Assembly: GCF_002797975.1 (NCBI RefSeq)
Contig: NZ_PGET01000001.1
Span: 2,542,001-2,606,000 of the forward strand
Origin: [Clostridium] celerecrescens 18A
GTDB lineage: Bacteria > Bacillota > Clostridia > Lachnospirales > Lachnospiraceae
Direction: 5' to 3'
DNA length: 64,000 nt
The position numbers were made by a program, and so were the translations under genes. The notes under the pieces were generated by a model that was not told where the DNA came from, searched no databases, and saw nothing but the letters and a program-made list of their open reading frames with translations. The first letter of the stretch is position 1. Each line of letters begins with the position of its first letter. This document shows, in pieces, positions 49,378 to 56,926 of this stretch.

Positions 49378-50145
49378 TTATCCCTCCTCCTTTCCAAGAT
49401 ATGCCTCAATTACTTCCGGATTTCTCTGTATTTCTGCAGGGGTGCCCACTGCAATCGTCTTTCCGAAGTTCTGGACATGAATGATGTGTGAAATGGACAT
49501 AACCAGCTCCAGCCTGTGTTCTATCAAAAGTATTGCAAATCCAATATCTTTGGAAAGCCTTGAAATCAGCTCCGTCAACTCCTGGACCTCTGTAGGATTC
49601 AGTCCCGCAGCCGGCTCATCTAAGAGCAGTACCTTAGGATTACAGGTCAGTGCTCTTGCAATCTCAATACGGCGCTGCATGCCATAAGCCAGGTTTTCAG
49701 GCCGTTCATTCTTATAGTCGGCCATTCCCACCATTTCCAGGTAATGTTCGCAAAGTTCCATTCCCCTCTTTTCCTCGCTTTTGCGCTTCGGTGTTGGCAG
49801 AAGGCCTCCGATCAAGGAATATTTCGACTGAGGATCAAATGCGCACATAACATTCTGCAGCACAGTAAGTCCTTTAAATAAGCGGATATTCTGAAAGGTA
49901 CGTCCCATTCCTTCTCTTGTAACGAGATATTGTTCTTTTCTGGTTACATCCTTCCCATCCAGCATCACCGTTCCCTGATCCGCCGTGTATACATTGGAAA
50001 TAACATTGAAAATAGTTGTTTTTCCGGCTCCGTTAGGTCCGATAATTCCATGGATCTCTCCCGCATCTGCACGGATAGAAAAATCCTGAATAGCCTTTAC
50101 ACCGCCAAAGCTTTTATAAATATTCTTAACTTCCAGCAAGCTCAT
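49378..50145 (-). CDS. livG: Liv-type ABC transporter ATP-binding protein LivG
   Basis: 255 residues with Walker A GPNGAGKTT, the long LivG insertion between Walker A and signature, LAYGMQRRIEIARAL, Walker B VLLLDEPAAGLNP and the switch histidine in LLIEHRLELVM. It is the second ATPase of the importer. Its start overlaps the livM stop by one base (TGATG). Confidence 0.94.
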   Translation of the reverse strand: MSLLEVKNIYKSFGGVKAIQDFSIRADAGEIHGIIGPNGAGKTTIFNVISNVYTADQGTVMLDGKDVTRKEQYLVTREGMGRTFQNIRLFKGLTVLQNVMCAFDPQSKYSLIGGLLPTPKRKSEEKRGMELCEHYLEMVGMADYKNERPENLAYGMQRRIEIARALTCNPKVLLLDEPAAGLNPTEVQELTELISRLSKDIGFAILLIEHRLELVMSISHIIHVQNFGKTIAVGTPAEIQRNPEVIEAYLGKEEG

Positions 50146-51011
50146 CAGTCTTCCTCCTTCTGCAGCTTTACCCGGCCTTTTCCTCTTCTGAACAAATCTG
50201 CAAGCTCATACTCACCCAAAAGTCCCGAAGGTTTAAAGTTGATAATTAACAATACCAGGATTGCATAAATAATGCTTCTGTAATTTGCAAGCCCTCTTAA
50301 CACTTCCGGGAGTCCGCTTAAGATCGTGGCTCCCAGGATAGATCCTGTCAGGCTGTTTACGCCTCCGAAGAATACCATAATTACCCAGTCGGCACTCTTC
50401 TTCCAGCCGAAAATGCTGGGATCCACGTATGTAATATAGAAAGCATACAGGCAGCCGCTGAAGGAGGTAAGGGCAACGCTCAAAAGAAACGATGTGATTT
50501 TGATTTTGGGAACGTTGATTCCCATGGCCTTCGCCGCAAGCTCATCTCCGCGGATTGCAACGCACTGGCGTCCATATTTGCTGTTTTTAAACCAGTTTAC
50601 CAGCAGGATTGCAATGACTGCAAACGTAAATGCCATCAGCGCCGTGGTTTTTTTCGGAATACCGATGAAACCGGAGGCACCGCCTGTAAGCTTAGTCGTT
50701 CTGTTCAGCAGAGCGGTTATCGCCTCTCCAAAGCCAAGTGTAACCAGGGAAATGTAGTCTCTCCTCAGCCGCACGGTTGGAATACCCACCACAAATCCAA
50801 TACCAACCGCGATAATAACAGCCGCGATACAGGCAAGAGGAAACGGGACACCCAGTTTTACGACAAAAATACCGGATACATAAGCTCCAACCGCCATGAA
50901 TGCCGCCTGTCCAAGGCTGAACATTCCCGTAAGTCCTGTCAGAACATATACGCCCGAAACTGCTACAAGCGTAATACATATCTGCGTAAAAATATTCATG
51001 TATAATACCAT
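50145..51011 (-). CDS. livM: Liv-type ABC transporter permease LivM
   Basis: 288 residues with about eight membrane helices. LSLGQAAFMAVGAYVSG and GDELAAKAMGINVPKIK (the cytoplasmic coupling loop) are family marks. It forms the channel with LivH. GGGGG lies eight bases upstream; the gap to livH is 12 bp. Confidence 0.93.
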   Translation of the reverse strand: MVLYMNIFTQICITLVAVSGVYVLTGLTGMFSLGQAAFMAVGAYVSGIFVVKLGVPFPLACIAAVIIAVGIGFVVGIPTVRLRRDYISLVTLGFGEAITALLNRTTKLTGGASGFIGIPKKTTALMAFTFAVIAILLVNWFKNSKYGRQCVAIRGDELAAKAMGINVPKIKITSFLLSVALTSFSGCLYAFYITYVDPSIFGWKKSADWVIMVFFGGVNSLTGSILGATILSGLPEVLRGLANYRSIIYAILVLLIINFKPSGLLGEYELADLFRRGKGRVKLQKEED

Positions 51012-51023
51012 TGTAAGTACCCC

Positions 51024-51896
51024 CTATGCCTTTTCCTGAATGTTGCAGCCGGCAATTCCGCATGGACGGAGCAACAAAAACACCAGCATAATAAGGAAAA
51101 TAAATACCGGGGTGTATCCCGAACCCACAGTACTGATTAACAGTGTCTCAAGAAGCCCGAGAAGCACGGCTCCGATAATCGCACCCGGCAGGCTTCCCAG
51201 GCCTCCGATTACCGAAGCAATAAATCCTTTCACTACCAGGCTGCCCAGTGTCGGGTACAACGTATAGTTAATGCCCAGAAATACACCTGCAAGTCCGGCA
51301 AGAGCACCAGAAACAATAAACGCAAACTGAATAATCCGTGTAGCATCAATACCCATTAAGTTCGCAGTATCTCTGTCAAAGCTGACACTCCTGAGCGCCC
51401 TGCCAATTTTTGTCTTCTGAATAATATAAGCCAGCACAAGGAGTGCAACGGCGCTGCTGCAGAACATCAGGAGATCTGATGTAGAAACAACAACCGATCC
51501 AAATTTAATTGCCGCCTTTTTGAAAAACTGAGGATAGCTGTAAAAATTTGCACCAACTTTTAAAGTAACGAGTCCTTCATACAACGTTCCCAGTGTAATA
51601 GAGGAAACGAAAAAGTATACAGAAGAGCTGTTGCGCTGGATAATACGGCGAAATGCCACAAATTCTCCAATCAGCGCAATGCAGCCGCCTGTTACGATAG
51701 CAACCAGAATCGTCGGAATCAGCCCCAGTCCCCTGGAGGCTGCTAAAAAGTACCCAACAAACGCACACAGAGTCATGGTAGCTCCATGAGAGAAATTCGA
51801 AAACTTCAAAACATTAAATATCAATGAAAAGCCCGTCGCAATCAGCGCGTAGACAGATCCCGTCGCAAGGCCGTTGATTATAATCTGCAGTGACAT
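51024..51896 (-). CDS. livH: Liv-type ABC transporter permease LivH
   Basis: 290 residues, membrane-embedded. The start INGLATGSVYALIATGFSLIFNVL, and DRDTANLMGIDATRIIQ in the coupling loop, are typical of LivH. It is the other half of the channel, encoded directly downstream of the binding protein gene. Confidence 0.93.
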   Translation of the reverse strand: MSLQIIINGLATGSVYALIATGFSLIFNVLKFSNFSHGATMTLCAFVGYFLAASRGLGLIPTILVAIVTGGCIALIGEFVAFRRIIQRNSSSVYFFVSSITLGTLYEGLVTLKVGANFYSYPQFFKKAAIKFGSVVVSTSDLLMFCSSAVALLVLAYIIQKTKIGRALRSVSFDRDTANLMGIDATRIIQFAFIVSGALAGLAGVFLGINYTLYPTLGSLVVKGFIASVIGGLGSLPGAIIGAVLLGLLETLLISTVGSGYTPVFIFLIMLVFLLLRPCGIAGCNIQEKA

Positions 51897-51922
51897 GATA
51901 TGCCTCCATCCATTTAAAAGCT

Positions 51923-53140
51923 TTAGTTATCTGCGCTGAATCTTTCCAACATCTTTGGTGTTGTCCCTTCATAGGTAAACATAACCATATCAAGACCGGT
52001 AGTCATATGAGTCTCTGGGTCAATGGAGATATTTCCGGTAAGGCCTTTAAAATCTTTTATATTTTCGATCGCAGTACGAAGTGCTGCAGGGTCATCTGTT
52101 CCTGTTTCTTCCAGACACTTAGCGGCAATTTTAACGATGTCATATCCAAGGAAAAATTTGTTGGTAGCTTCTACCCCTGTTTTTTCTTTAACCGCTGCAA
52201 TCATTTTCTGAAGCTCTGGCTCCGTGTCGTCCACATTGTTAATGCAGTATACACCATCACTGCTTCCGCCAAGCATAGTGTTAAAAGGCGGACATGCATC
52301 CAGGCCGCAGATGATAGCGCCTTCATATCCAAGCGCACGTGCTGCCGTAACAATGTTTACAAGATCCTTGGTGTAGTTTGGAGCATAGATCGCATCAACA
52401 TTTGCAGACACGATAGGGGACAGCAAGGTTTTAAAGTCTGTATCGTTTGCATTGTAAGCAACCTGCTGTTTTTCTTCAACCGTACCGCCATTTTCAGTAA
52501 TTGTGGTAATGAAAGGTTCTTTCAAAGAAAGCGAGTAGGCATTACTTTCATTATAAATAACGCCGAAGGTCTTAAAGCCGTTCTTCATAGCGTATTTTGC
52601 CATAATGGCTCCCTGTTGGATCGCATTGGGCTGAAAACAGAACATGTTCTTATATGGAGTGCCATCCGCCTTAAGCTGTGCGCTGGGATCCATGGCAAGG
52701 CCCATAACCGGAACTTCATACTGCTCCGAGGTTTCCTTAATAGCCAGAGCGATATTTGCAACAGGCGGTCCTACGATAAGGGAAACCTTGTCAGAAGTAA
52801 CCGCTTTTGTATATGCGTTAATCGCTTCTGTTACATCCGCCTTGGTATCATAGGTGTTCATAACAAGCTTTTTCCCTTTTACTCCGCCATTCTCATTGAT
52901 TTCATCCACGGCCCACTGCGCTCCTGCCTCCACCATCTGGCCAAGGCTGGAAGTTGCGCCCGTAATGTCCTGGAGACATCCGATTAAGATTTCTCCATCC
53001 GTTGCCGTCCCCCCAGCTTTGGTTTCCGTTCCTGCTGATGCTGCATTTGCAGCGGTGGTTGAAGGCGTCTGGGAGCTTCCGCATGCCGCCAGATTGAATG
53101 TCATAAGACCCGCAAAAATAATTGCTATTGCTTTTTTCAT
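51923..53140 (-). CDS. Liv-type ABC transporter substrate-binding lipoprotein
   Basis: 405 residues from the ATG at 53140, eight bases after AGGAG. A signal peptide ends in the lipobox NLAAC, then an alanine/threonine-rich linker and a type I periplasmic-binding fold (LIVGPPVANIALAIKETSEQ, DAIYAPNYTKDLVNIVTAAR). It traps the ligand for LivHMGF. The family binds amino acids, but also aromatic and aliphatic acids; the neighbouring dehydratase and redox genes point to the latter. It heads the operon. Confidence 0.92.
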   Translation of the reverse strand: MKKAIAIIFAGLMTFNLAACGSSQTPSTTAANAASAGTETKAGGTATDGEILIGCLQDITGATSSLGQMVEAGAQWAVDEINENGGVKGKKLVMNTYDTKADVTEAINAYTKAVTSDKVSLIVGPPVANIALAIKETSEQYEVPVMGLAMDPSAQLKADGTPYKNMFCFQPNAIQQGAIMAKYAMKNGFKTFGVIYNESNAYSLSLKEPFITTITENGGTVEEKQQVAYNANDTDFKTLLSPIVSANVDAIYAPNYTKDLVNIVTAARALGYEGAIICGLDACPPFNTMLGGSSDGVYCINNVDDTEPELQKMIAAVKEKTGVEATNKFFLGYDIVKIAAKCLEETGTDDPAALRTAIENIKDFKGLTGNISIDPETHMTTGLDMVMFTYEGTTPKMLERFSADN

Positions 53141-53242
53141 ATACACTTCTCCTTTTCTCTTTTGAAAGAATAAGCACCCCTTATCAGATACTTTCCTCCA
53201 CTTTTCGTGATACTTTGACAGTTTCCCTTTTAATCCTCAATA

Positions 53243-53256
53243 TGTTATCGTTTTCA
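53243..53256. promoter_or_regulatory. cre-like catabolite-responsive element upstream of the Liv operon
   Basis: On the minus strand TGAAAACGATAACA matches the CcpA box consensus TGNAANCGNWNNCA throughout. It lies about 103-116 bases before the binding-protein start and would place the operon under glucose repression. The nearby LacI regulator could recognise a similar site. Confidence 0.6.
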
Positions 53257-53271
53257 TACTGATTTTTAAAA

Positions 53272-53321
53272 AATTTAAAGAGTATACTTCGCCATTTTGC
53301 TCAAATATTACTCTTTAAATT
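53272..53321. promoter_or_regulatory. 13-bp inverted repeat in the Liv operon leader region
   Basis: AATTTAAAGAGTA (53272-53284) and TACTCTTTAAATT (53309-53321) match perfectly around a 24-base loop. No T-run follows on either strand. It may be paired operators or a leader hairpin. Together with the cre-like site and the repeat at 53393 it accounts for most of the 383-bp spacer 53141-53523. Confidence 0.5.
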
Positions 53322-53392
53322 CAAAAACATCATACATCTTTTTTATCTCAATGTCAATATATCCAAAAAAAACTTTTTATAATATTTATTTC

Positions 53393-53416
53393 GTATATGA
53401 AAAGGTTGTCATATAC
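53393..53416. promoter_or_regulatory. GTATATG-N10-CATATAC inverted repeat
   Basis: A 7-bp perfect inverted repeat 22 bases upstream of the -35 box of the aldolase-like gene. Its position suits an activator or a repressor acting on one of the two divergent promoters. The protein that binds is unknown. Confidence 0.4.
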
Positions 53417-53437
53417 AGTGATTTTTATGCCTTTTTG

Positions 53438-53465
53438 TTGACAACTATAAAGATTTGAGTATAAT
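53438..53465 (+). promoter_or_regulatory. Promoter of the aldolase-like gene
   Basis: TTGACA (53438-53443), a 16-base spacer and TATAAT (53460-53465): both boxes are consensus. The coding start is 58 bases downstream. Confidence 0.8.
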
Positions 53466-53523
53466 TTAGATAATCAGGATTAATAAAACACTATAAATGA
53501 TTGCAATTAAGGAGAATTCAACT

Positions 53524-54477
53524 ATGAATGAGATTCTGAATAGGATTCAAAAAATCGGCATTATGCCGGTTGCAGTACTTGATGATGTAAAAAACGCGGT
53601 TCCTCTTGCAGAGGCTCTCTGCGGCGGGGGGATTCACTGTGTAGTAATCCCCCTCTCCGCCAACGCAGCCGAAGAATCCATTCGCATAATGACAGAACGG
53701 TTTCCCAAAATGCTGATCGGGGCCGGCGGCATTCTGACAACCGAACAGGCCGGTCTCGCAGTTAATGCAGGAGCAAAATTTATCGTAACTCCGGAGTTCT
53801 CATCATCTGTTGTAACATATTGTATCGGCAGGGCCATACCAGTAATACCGGGTGTTTCCACTCCGGACGATGTGGAAACGGCAATTTCATTTGGACTTGA
53901 CGCTGTAAACGTTTCCTCTGCCGGACAGGATAGAGGTTTCCATATGAGCCAGTCCATGTATTCATCCTATAATCACATAAACTTCATTCCGGCTGACGGC
54001 ATCAATGAAAAAAACAGCAGTTCCTATCCGGCTTTCGATAATATTCTGGCCTGCCGCATGGTTGTGGAACAGGATTTGCTTCAGGCAGGGGCATTCGAAA
54101 AAATACGCGATCTCACAACAAAGGCCATTAAGACCATGCTGGGCTTCGAATTCACCCATATTGGGATAAACCTAAGTAACGATGCGGAAGCAGACAAAAC
54201 AGCTGGAATATTTGAGGCAATGTTCGGATTTCAAAAAATATCAGGAGCCGGTTCTTTATTCGCCGGTACTGCCATTGAATGTATGAAACCTCCTTGCTTC
54301 GGTACGAAAGGTCATATTGCTATCGCCACCAACTCCATTGTCCGTGCAAAAAATTATTTTGAAGCAGCAGGTTATAAGTTCAATGAAGCTTCTGCAAAAT
54401 TTAATCATAACAAAATGATTGTAATCTATTTTGAAGAGGAAGTCGGAGGCTTTGCTGTTCACCTTCTTCAGCGGTGA
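53524..54477 (+). CDS. KDPG/KHG aldolase-like protein without catalytic residues, VOC-type C-terminus
   Basis: 317 residues from the ATG at 53524, nine bases after AAGGAG. Residues 1 to about 200 align with Eda-type class I aldolases (DDVKNAVPLAEALCGGGI, AAEESIR, MLIGAGGILTTEQAGLAVNAGAKFIVTPEFSS, PVIPGVSTPDD). The active site is lost: the EVTxRT motif reads VIPLSA, the Schiff-base lysine motif VKFFPAE reads VNVSSAG, and GGSWMV reads RMVVEQ. Residues from about 205 resemble a glyoxalase/VOC domain (HIGINLSNDAEADKTAGIFE ... GHIAIATNSIVRAKNYFEAAG). The frame is intact with its own strong promoter, so it is probably expressed. It may bind a sugar acid or act through the VOC part. True KDPG cleavage is unlikely. 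Confidence 0.85.
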   Translation: MNEILNRIQKIGIMPVAVLDDVKNAVPLAEALCGGGIHCVVIPLSANAAEESIRIMTERFPKMLIGAGGILTTEQAGLAVNAGAKFIVTPEFSSSVVTYCIGRAIPVIPGVSTPDDVETAISFGLDAVNVSSAGQDRGFHMSQSMYSSYNHINFIPADGINEKNSSSYPAFDNILACRMVVEQDLLQAGAFEKIRDLTTKAIKTMLGFEFTHIGINLSNDAEADKTAGIFEAMFGFQKISGAGSLFAGTAIECMKPPCFGTKGHIAIATNSIVRAKNYFEAAGYKFNEASAKFNHNKMIVIYFEEEVGGFAVHLLQR

Positions 54478-54491
54478 TTTGAACAAAATGA

Positions 54492-54538
54492 AAGCCACAA
54501 GCATTCATGCCTGCGGCCTATAAATGGAGATAGTTGGA
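54492..54538 (-). repeat. Second copy of the tRNA-tail and terminator motif
   Basis: AAGCCACAAG (54492-54501) and CCTGCGGCCT (54510-54519) pair on the minus strand with three G-U pairs; TGGAGATAGTTGGA (54525-54538) follows. The same order occurs at 30914-30965. On the minus strand this reads as a tRNA 3' end ACTATCTCCA, then a hairpin. It may terminate the propeller gene transcript, whose stop is at 54622. Confidence 0.5.
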
Positions 54539-54581
54539 TAATCAATAAACGATTTAATAAAATTCCAATATCCAGCCTCCC

Positions 54582-54608
54582 GGGTTTTAGCTGGGTTTTA
54601 GCTGGGTT
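54582..54608. repeat. 11-bp tandem repeat GGGTTTTAGCT, about 2.5 copies
   Basis: Copies start at 54582 and 54593, with a partial third at 54604. It lies in the spacer between the two convergent genes and has no evident function. Confidence 0.6.
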
Positions 54609-54621
54609 CTTTCTATTCCCG

Positions 54622-55989
54622 CTAATCCGTCCTGGTCACTCTCCAGATGACCCCCGTCCCCGGAATAAACGCATCCGGATCCCCCTGAATATTCAGTCCG
54701 GTATCCACGATATACATTGCTCCGTCAGGACCGAATAACAGATGGGCCGGTCTCTCAAGGCCTCCTCCGTTTGACAAAGAGGCCGGAAACCCTGTACGAT
54801 TGATGGCAAACGTGCTGATGGTCCTGGATTTCATATCGATTCTGGATATTCTGTGTCCTGCATTCGCATAAGAAATGGTATCACCAACCTGGGTGCGTAT
54901 GGTGCTGCCATATTCAGCGATGTACACATCTCCATAGGGACCGAATTGGGGATTATAGTTAAATTCAAACCCCCTTATGGAGGAATTGGGCGGAAATGTT
55001 ACGTAGGGCCTTGGGGGAACATTGGGCTGATTTTTAAAGAGAAGAGAAGGCTGTACACCACCGCTAGGCGTAAAACGCGGCGAATTTACGGATTCACCTC
55101 CGGAATAATCCGGCCAGCCATACCACAAATCAGGTGTAATATAATAAAAATCATCCGTAGCATTCTCAATGGGCCTGCTTCCCACTGCCTGATAACCGTT
55201 ATTGACCGCATACAACTGGCCGCTGGAGTCAAATCTTAAATAAGATGGATTTCTGAATCCCCATGCGACCTGTTCTAAGTTGGAGCCGTCCAGATTTGCC
55301 CTGAGAATGCTTCCCGATGCCTTGATATACCGCTTTCTGATCTCGTACTCTATATTGGGAATTCCATAAGGAGAAAAAGCCCCCGTTAAAGCGATATCAT
55401 CGGGCAAGCCTTCTGTCAGTATGTTATTTGTAGCGAAGTTTTGTCCATGAAGCATGATATAATCTCCTGCGTAATCACACAGAAGCGGAGAAACTGCCAC
55501 CCACTCGTTGTCATTCCCAACGACACCGCTGTTTGTCACCGTTCCCTGCCCGAAATATATCTTATGATCCGGAGAAAAGGTGACCGGGCTGTTATAGTTA
55601 TCGCCGTTGCTGGGCAGTCCCATAATGATATTCTGCCTTGTACCATCTTTGTATATCTTTGTGATAAATCCTCTGTGAGATACGTAGATCACACCGTTTA
55701 AATAATTAATCCCTGATATGGGGGTAACAAAATCATCTGCGATCGTTTCAAACTGACCATTAATCATCTGTAATATCCGGGGATTTCCGGTCGCCAAACC
55801 GGAATCAGCCACCAGGATCTCCCCGTTTTCATTAAAGATCATTCCAATCGGAGAATTCAGATTTTTTATAAACACTTCTATCTGATAACCTGTGACGATA
55901 TAAATATCAGATGGATTCAAATACCTTTCCGCAAAACCATTGTCTTCATTGCAGGAGCCGATATTTCTCCCATTACTATTATAGAACAT
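54622..55989 (-). CDS. Sorbosone dehydrogenase-like (PQQ-GDH fold) beta-propeller protein
   Basis: 455 residues predicted to form a six-bladed propeller like soluble glucose/sorbosone dehydrogenases: LNSPIGMIFNENGEILVADSG, SPYGIPN, WGFRNPSYLRFDSSGQLYAVNNGY, SIRGFEFNY, YIAEYGS and RPAHLLFGPDGAMYIVD are blade motifs. There is no signal peptide, unlike the periplasmic family members, and no PQQ genes are in the window. It might oxidise a sugar with an unknown cofactor, or act as a structural or spore-associated propeller. The site before the ATG is weak (CTGGAAAAGCC). Confidence 0.7.
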   Translation of the reverse strand: MFYNSNGRNIGSCNEDNGFAERYLNPSDIYIVTGYQIEVFIKNLNSPIGMIFNENGEILVADSGLATGNPRILQMINGQFETIADDFVTPISGINYLNGVIYVSHRGFITKIYKDGTRQNIIMGLPSNGDNYNSPVTFSPDHKIYFGQGTVTNSGVVGNDNEWVAVSPLLCDYAGDYIMLHGQNFATNNILTEGLPDDIALTGAFSPYGIPNIEYEIRKRYIKASGSILRANLDGSNLEQVAWGFRNPSYLRFDSSGQLYAVNNGYQAVGSRPIENATDDFYYITPDLWYGWPDYSGGESVNSPRFTPSGGVQPSLLFKNQPNVPPRPYVTFPPNSSIRGFEFNYNPQFGPYGDVYIAEYGSTIRTQVGDTISYANAGHRISRIDMKSRTISTFAINRTGFPASLSNGGGLERPAHLLFGPDGAMYIVDTGLNIQGDPDAFIPGTGVIWRVTRTD

Positions 55990-56080
55990 TGGCTTTTCCA
56001 GGATTTTTTATTACATTATATTCATTTTTGTTAAAATTATACAGTAATGGGAAATAGTTCAGCAAGCTTATTTTACAGAA

Positions 56081-56926
56081 TTATATAAAACTGTGAATCA
56101 GGTCCTTGAGCACACTTTCTTCTGTCTTTTGTTCTATCAGTGACAGTCCGTCTTTTAAAAGCCTGTTTTTTCGGTGGAAGTCCAATTTTTCTTCCCGATA
56201 GAGGATGCCGGTAGGGATTTTTTCACTAACCTCCATCGACATTTTAATGGCTTCCAGCCGATCCGTCGGGTCATAATCTTCTCCAAGAGGCGCCGCCATA
56301 TTTTTATAATAGGCAAAGGTATTGATTTTGTTGAAGCTGATGCATGGCTGGAGGATATCCACAAACGCATACCCCGGATAAAGAATGGCCTCCTTCATGA
56401 TGCTCACCAGCTGCTTTGGATCACCGCTGAAGCCTCTCGCAACAAATCCCGCTCCAGAAGCAATGGCCAGAAGCACTGGATTTAAGGGCGTATTTCTGTT
56501 GCCGTCGGTCTGAACTCCCGTAACGAGCCCTTCACCGCTGGTGGGTGATGCCTGCCCCTTGGTCAGGCCGTATATCTGATTGTCATGAACAAAATGAGCG
56601 ATATTGACATTCCTTCTTATGTTGTGAATAAAGTGGTTACCTCCTTCGCCGTAAGAGTCCCCGTCTCCGGAATTTACTATGACAGTGAGCTTTTCATTGG
56701 CTATTTTGGCGGCAACTGCAGCAGGAAGGGCCCTTCCGTGAAGCCCGCAGAAGCTGTTGGCGCTTAAATACTGAGGTGTTTTCGCTGCCTGACCGATTCC
56801 TGCCACCATCAGCACTTTATTTGGCTCTATGCCCAGCTCCTCTAACGCCGTTTTCAGGCTGTTTAATATGGAGAAATTTCCGCACCCCGGACACCAGGCT
56901 GTTTCATAAGTTGTGAATTTATCCAT
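56081..56926 (-). CDS. 2-oxoacid:ferredoxin oxidoreductase, beta subunit
   Basis: 281 residues. The thiamine-diphosphate domain carries WCPGCGNFS (Cys12 and Cys15, Fe-S ligands) and VNSGDGDSYGEGGNHFIHNIRRN, the magnesium/diphosphate motif. With the alpha subunit it decarboxylates a 2-keto acid to acyl-CoA and reduces ferredoxin. Its ATG follows the alpha stop codon with no gap. Which 2-keto acid is used cannot be decided. Confidence 0.92.
   Translation of the reverse strand: MDKFTTYETAWCPGCGNFSILNSLKTALEELGIEPNKVLMVAGIGQAAKTPQYLSANSFCGLHGRALPAAVAAKIANEKLTVIVNSGDGDSYGEGGNHFIHNIRRNVNIAHFVHDNQIYGLTKGQASPTSGEGLVTGVQTDGNRNTPLNPVLLAIASGAGFVARGFSGDPKQLVSIMKEAILYPGYAFVDILQPCISFNKINTFAYYKNMAAPLGEDYDPTDRLEAIKMSMEVSEKIPTGILYREEKLDFHRKNRLLKDGLSLIEQKTEESVLKDLIHSFI

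Noticed and set aside
48670..53140. Assignment of the Liv system to branched-chain amino acid uptake
   Set aside because: The family often transports other acids and the operon context is carbohydrate/acid catabolism; the ligand cannot be read from sequence.
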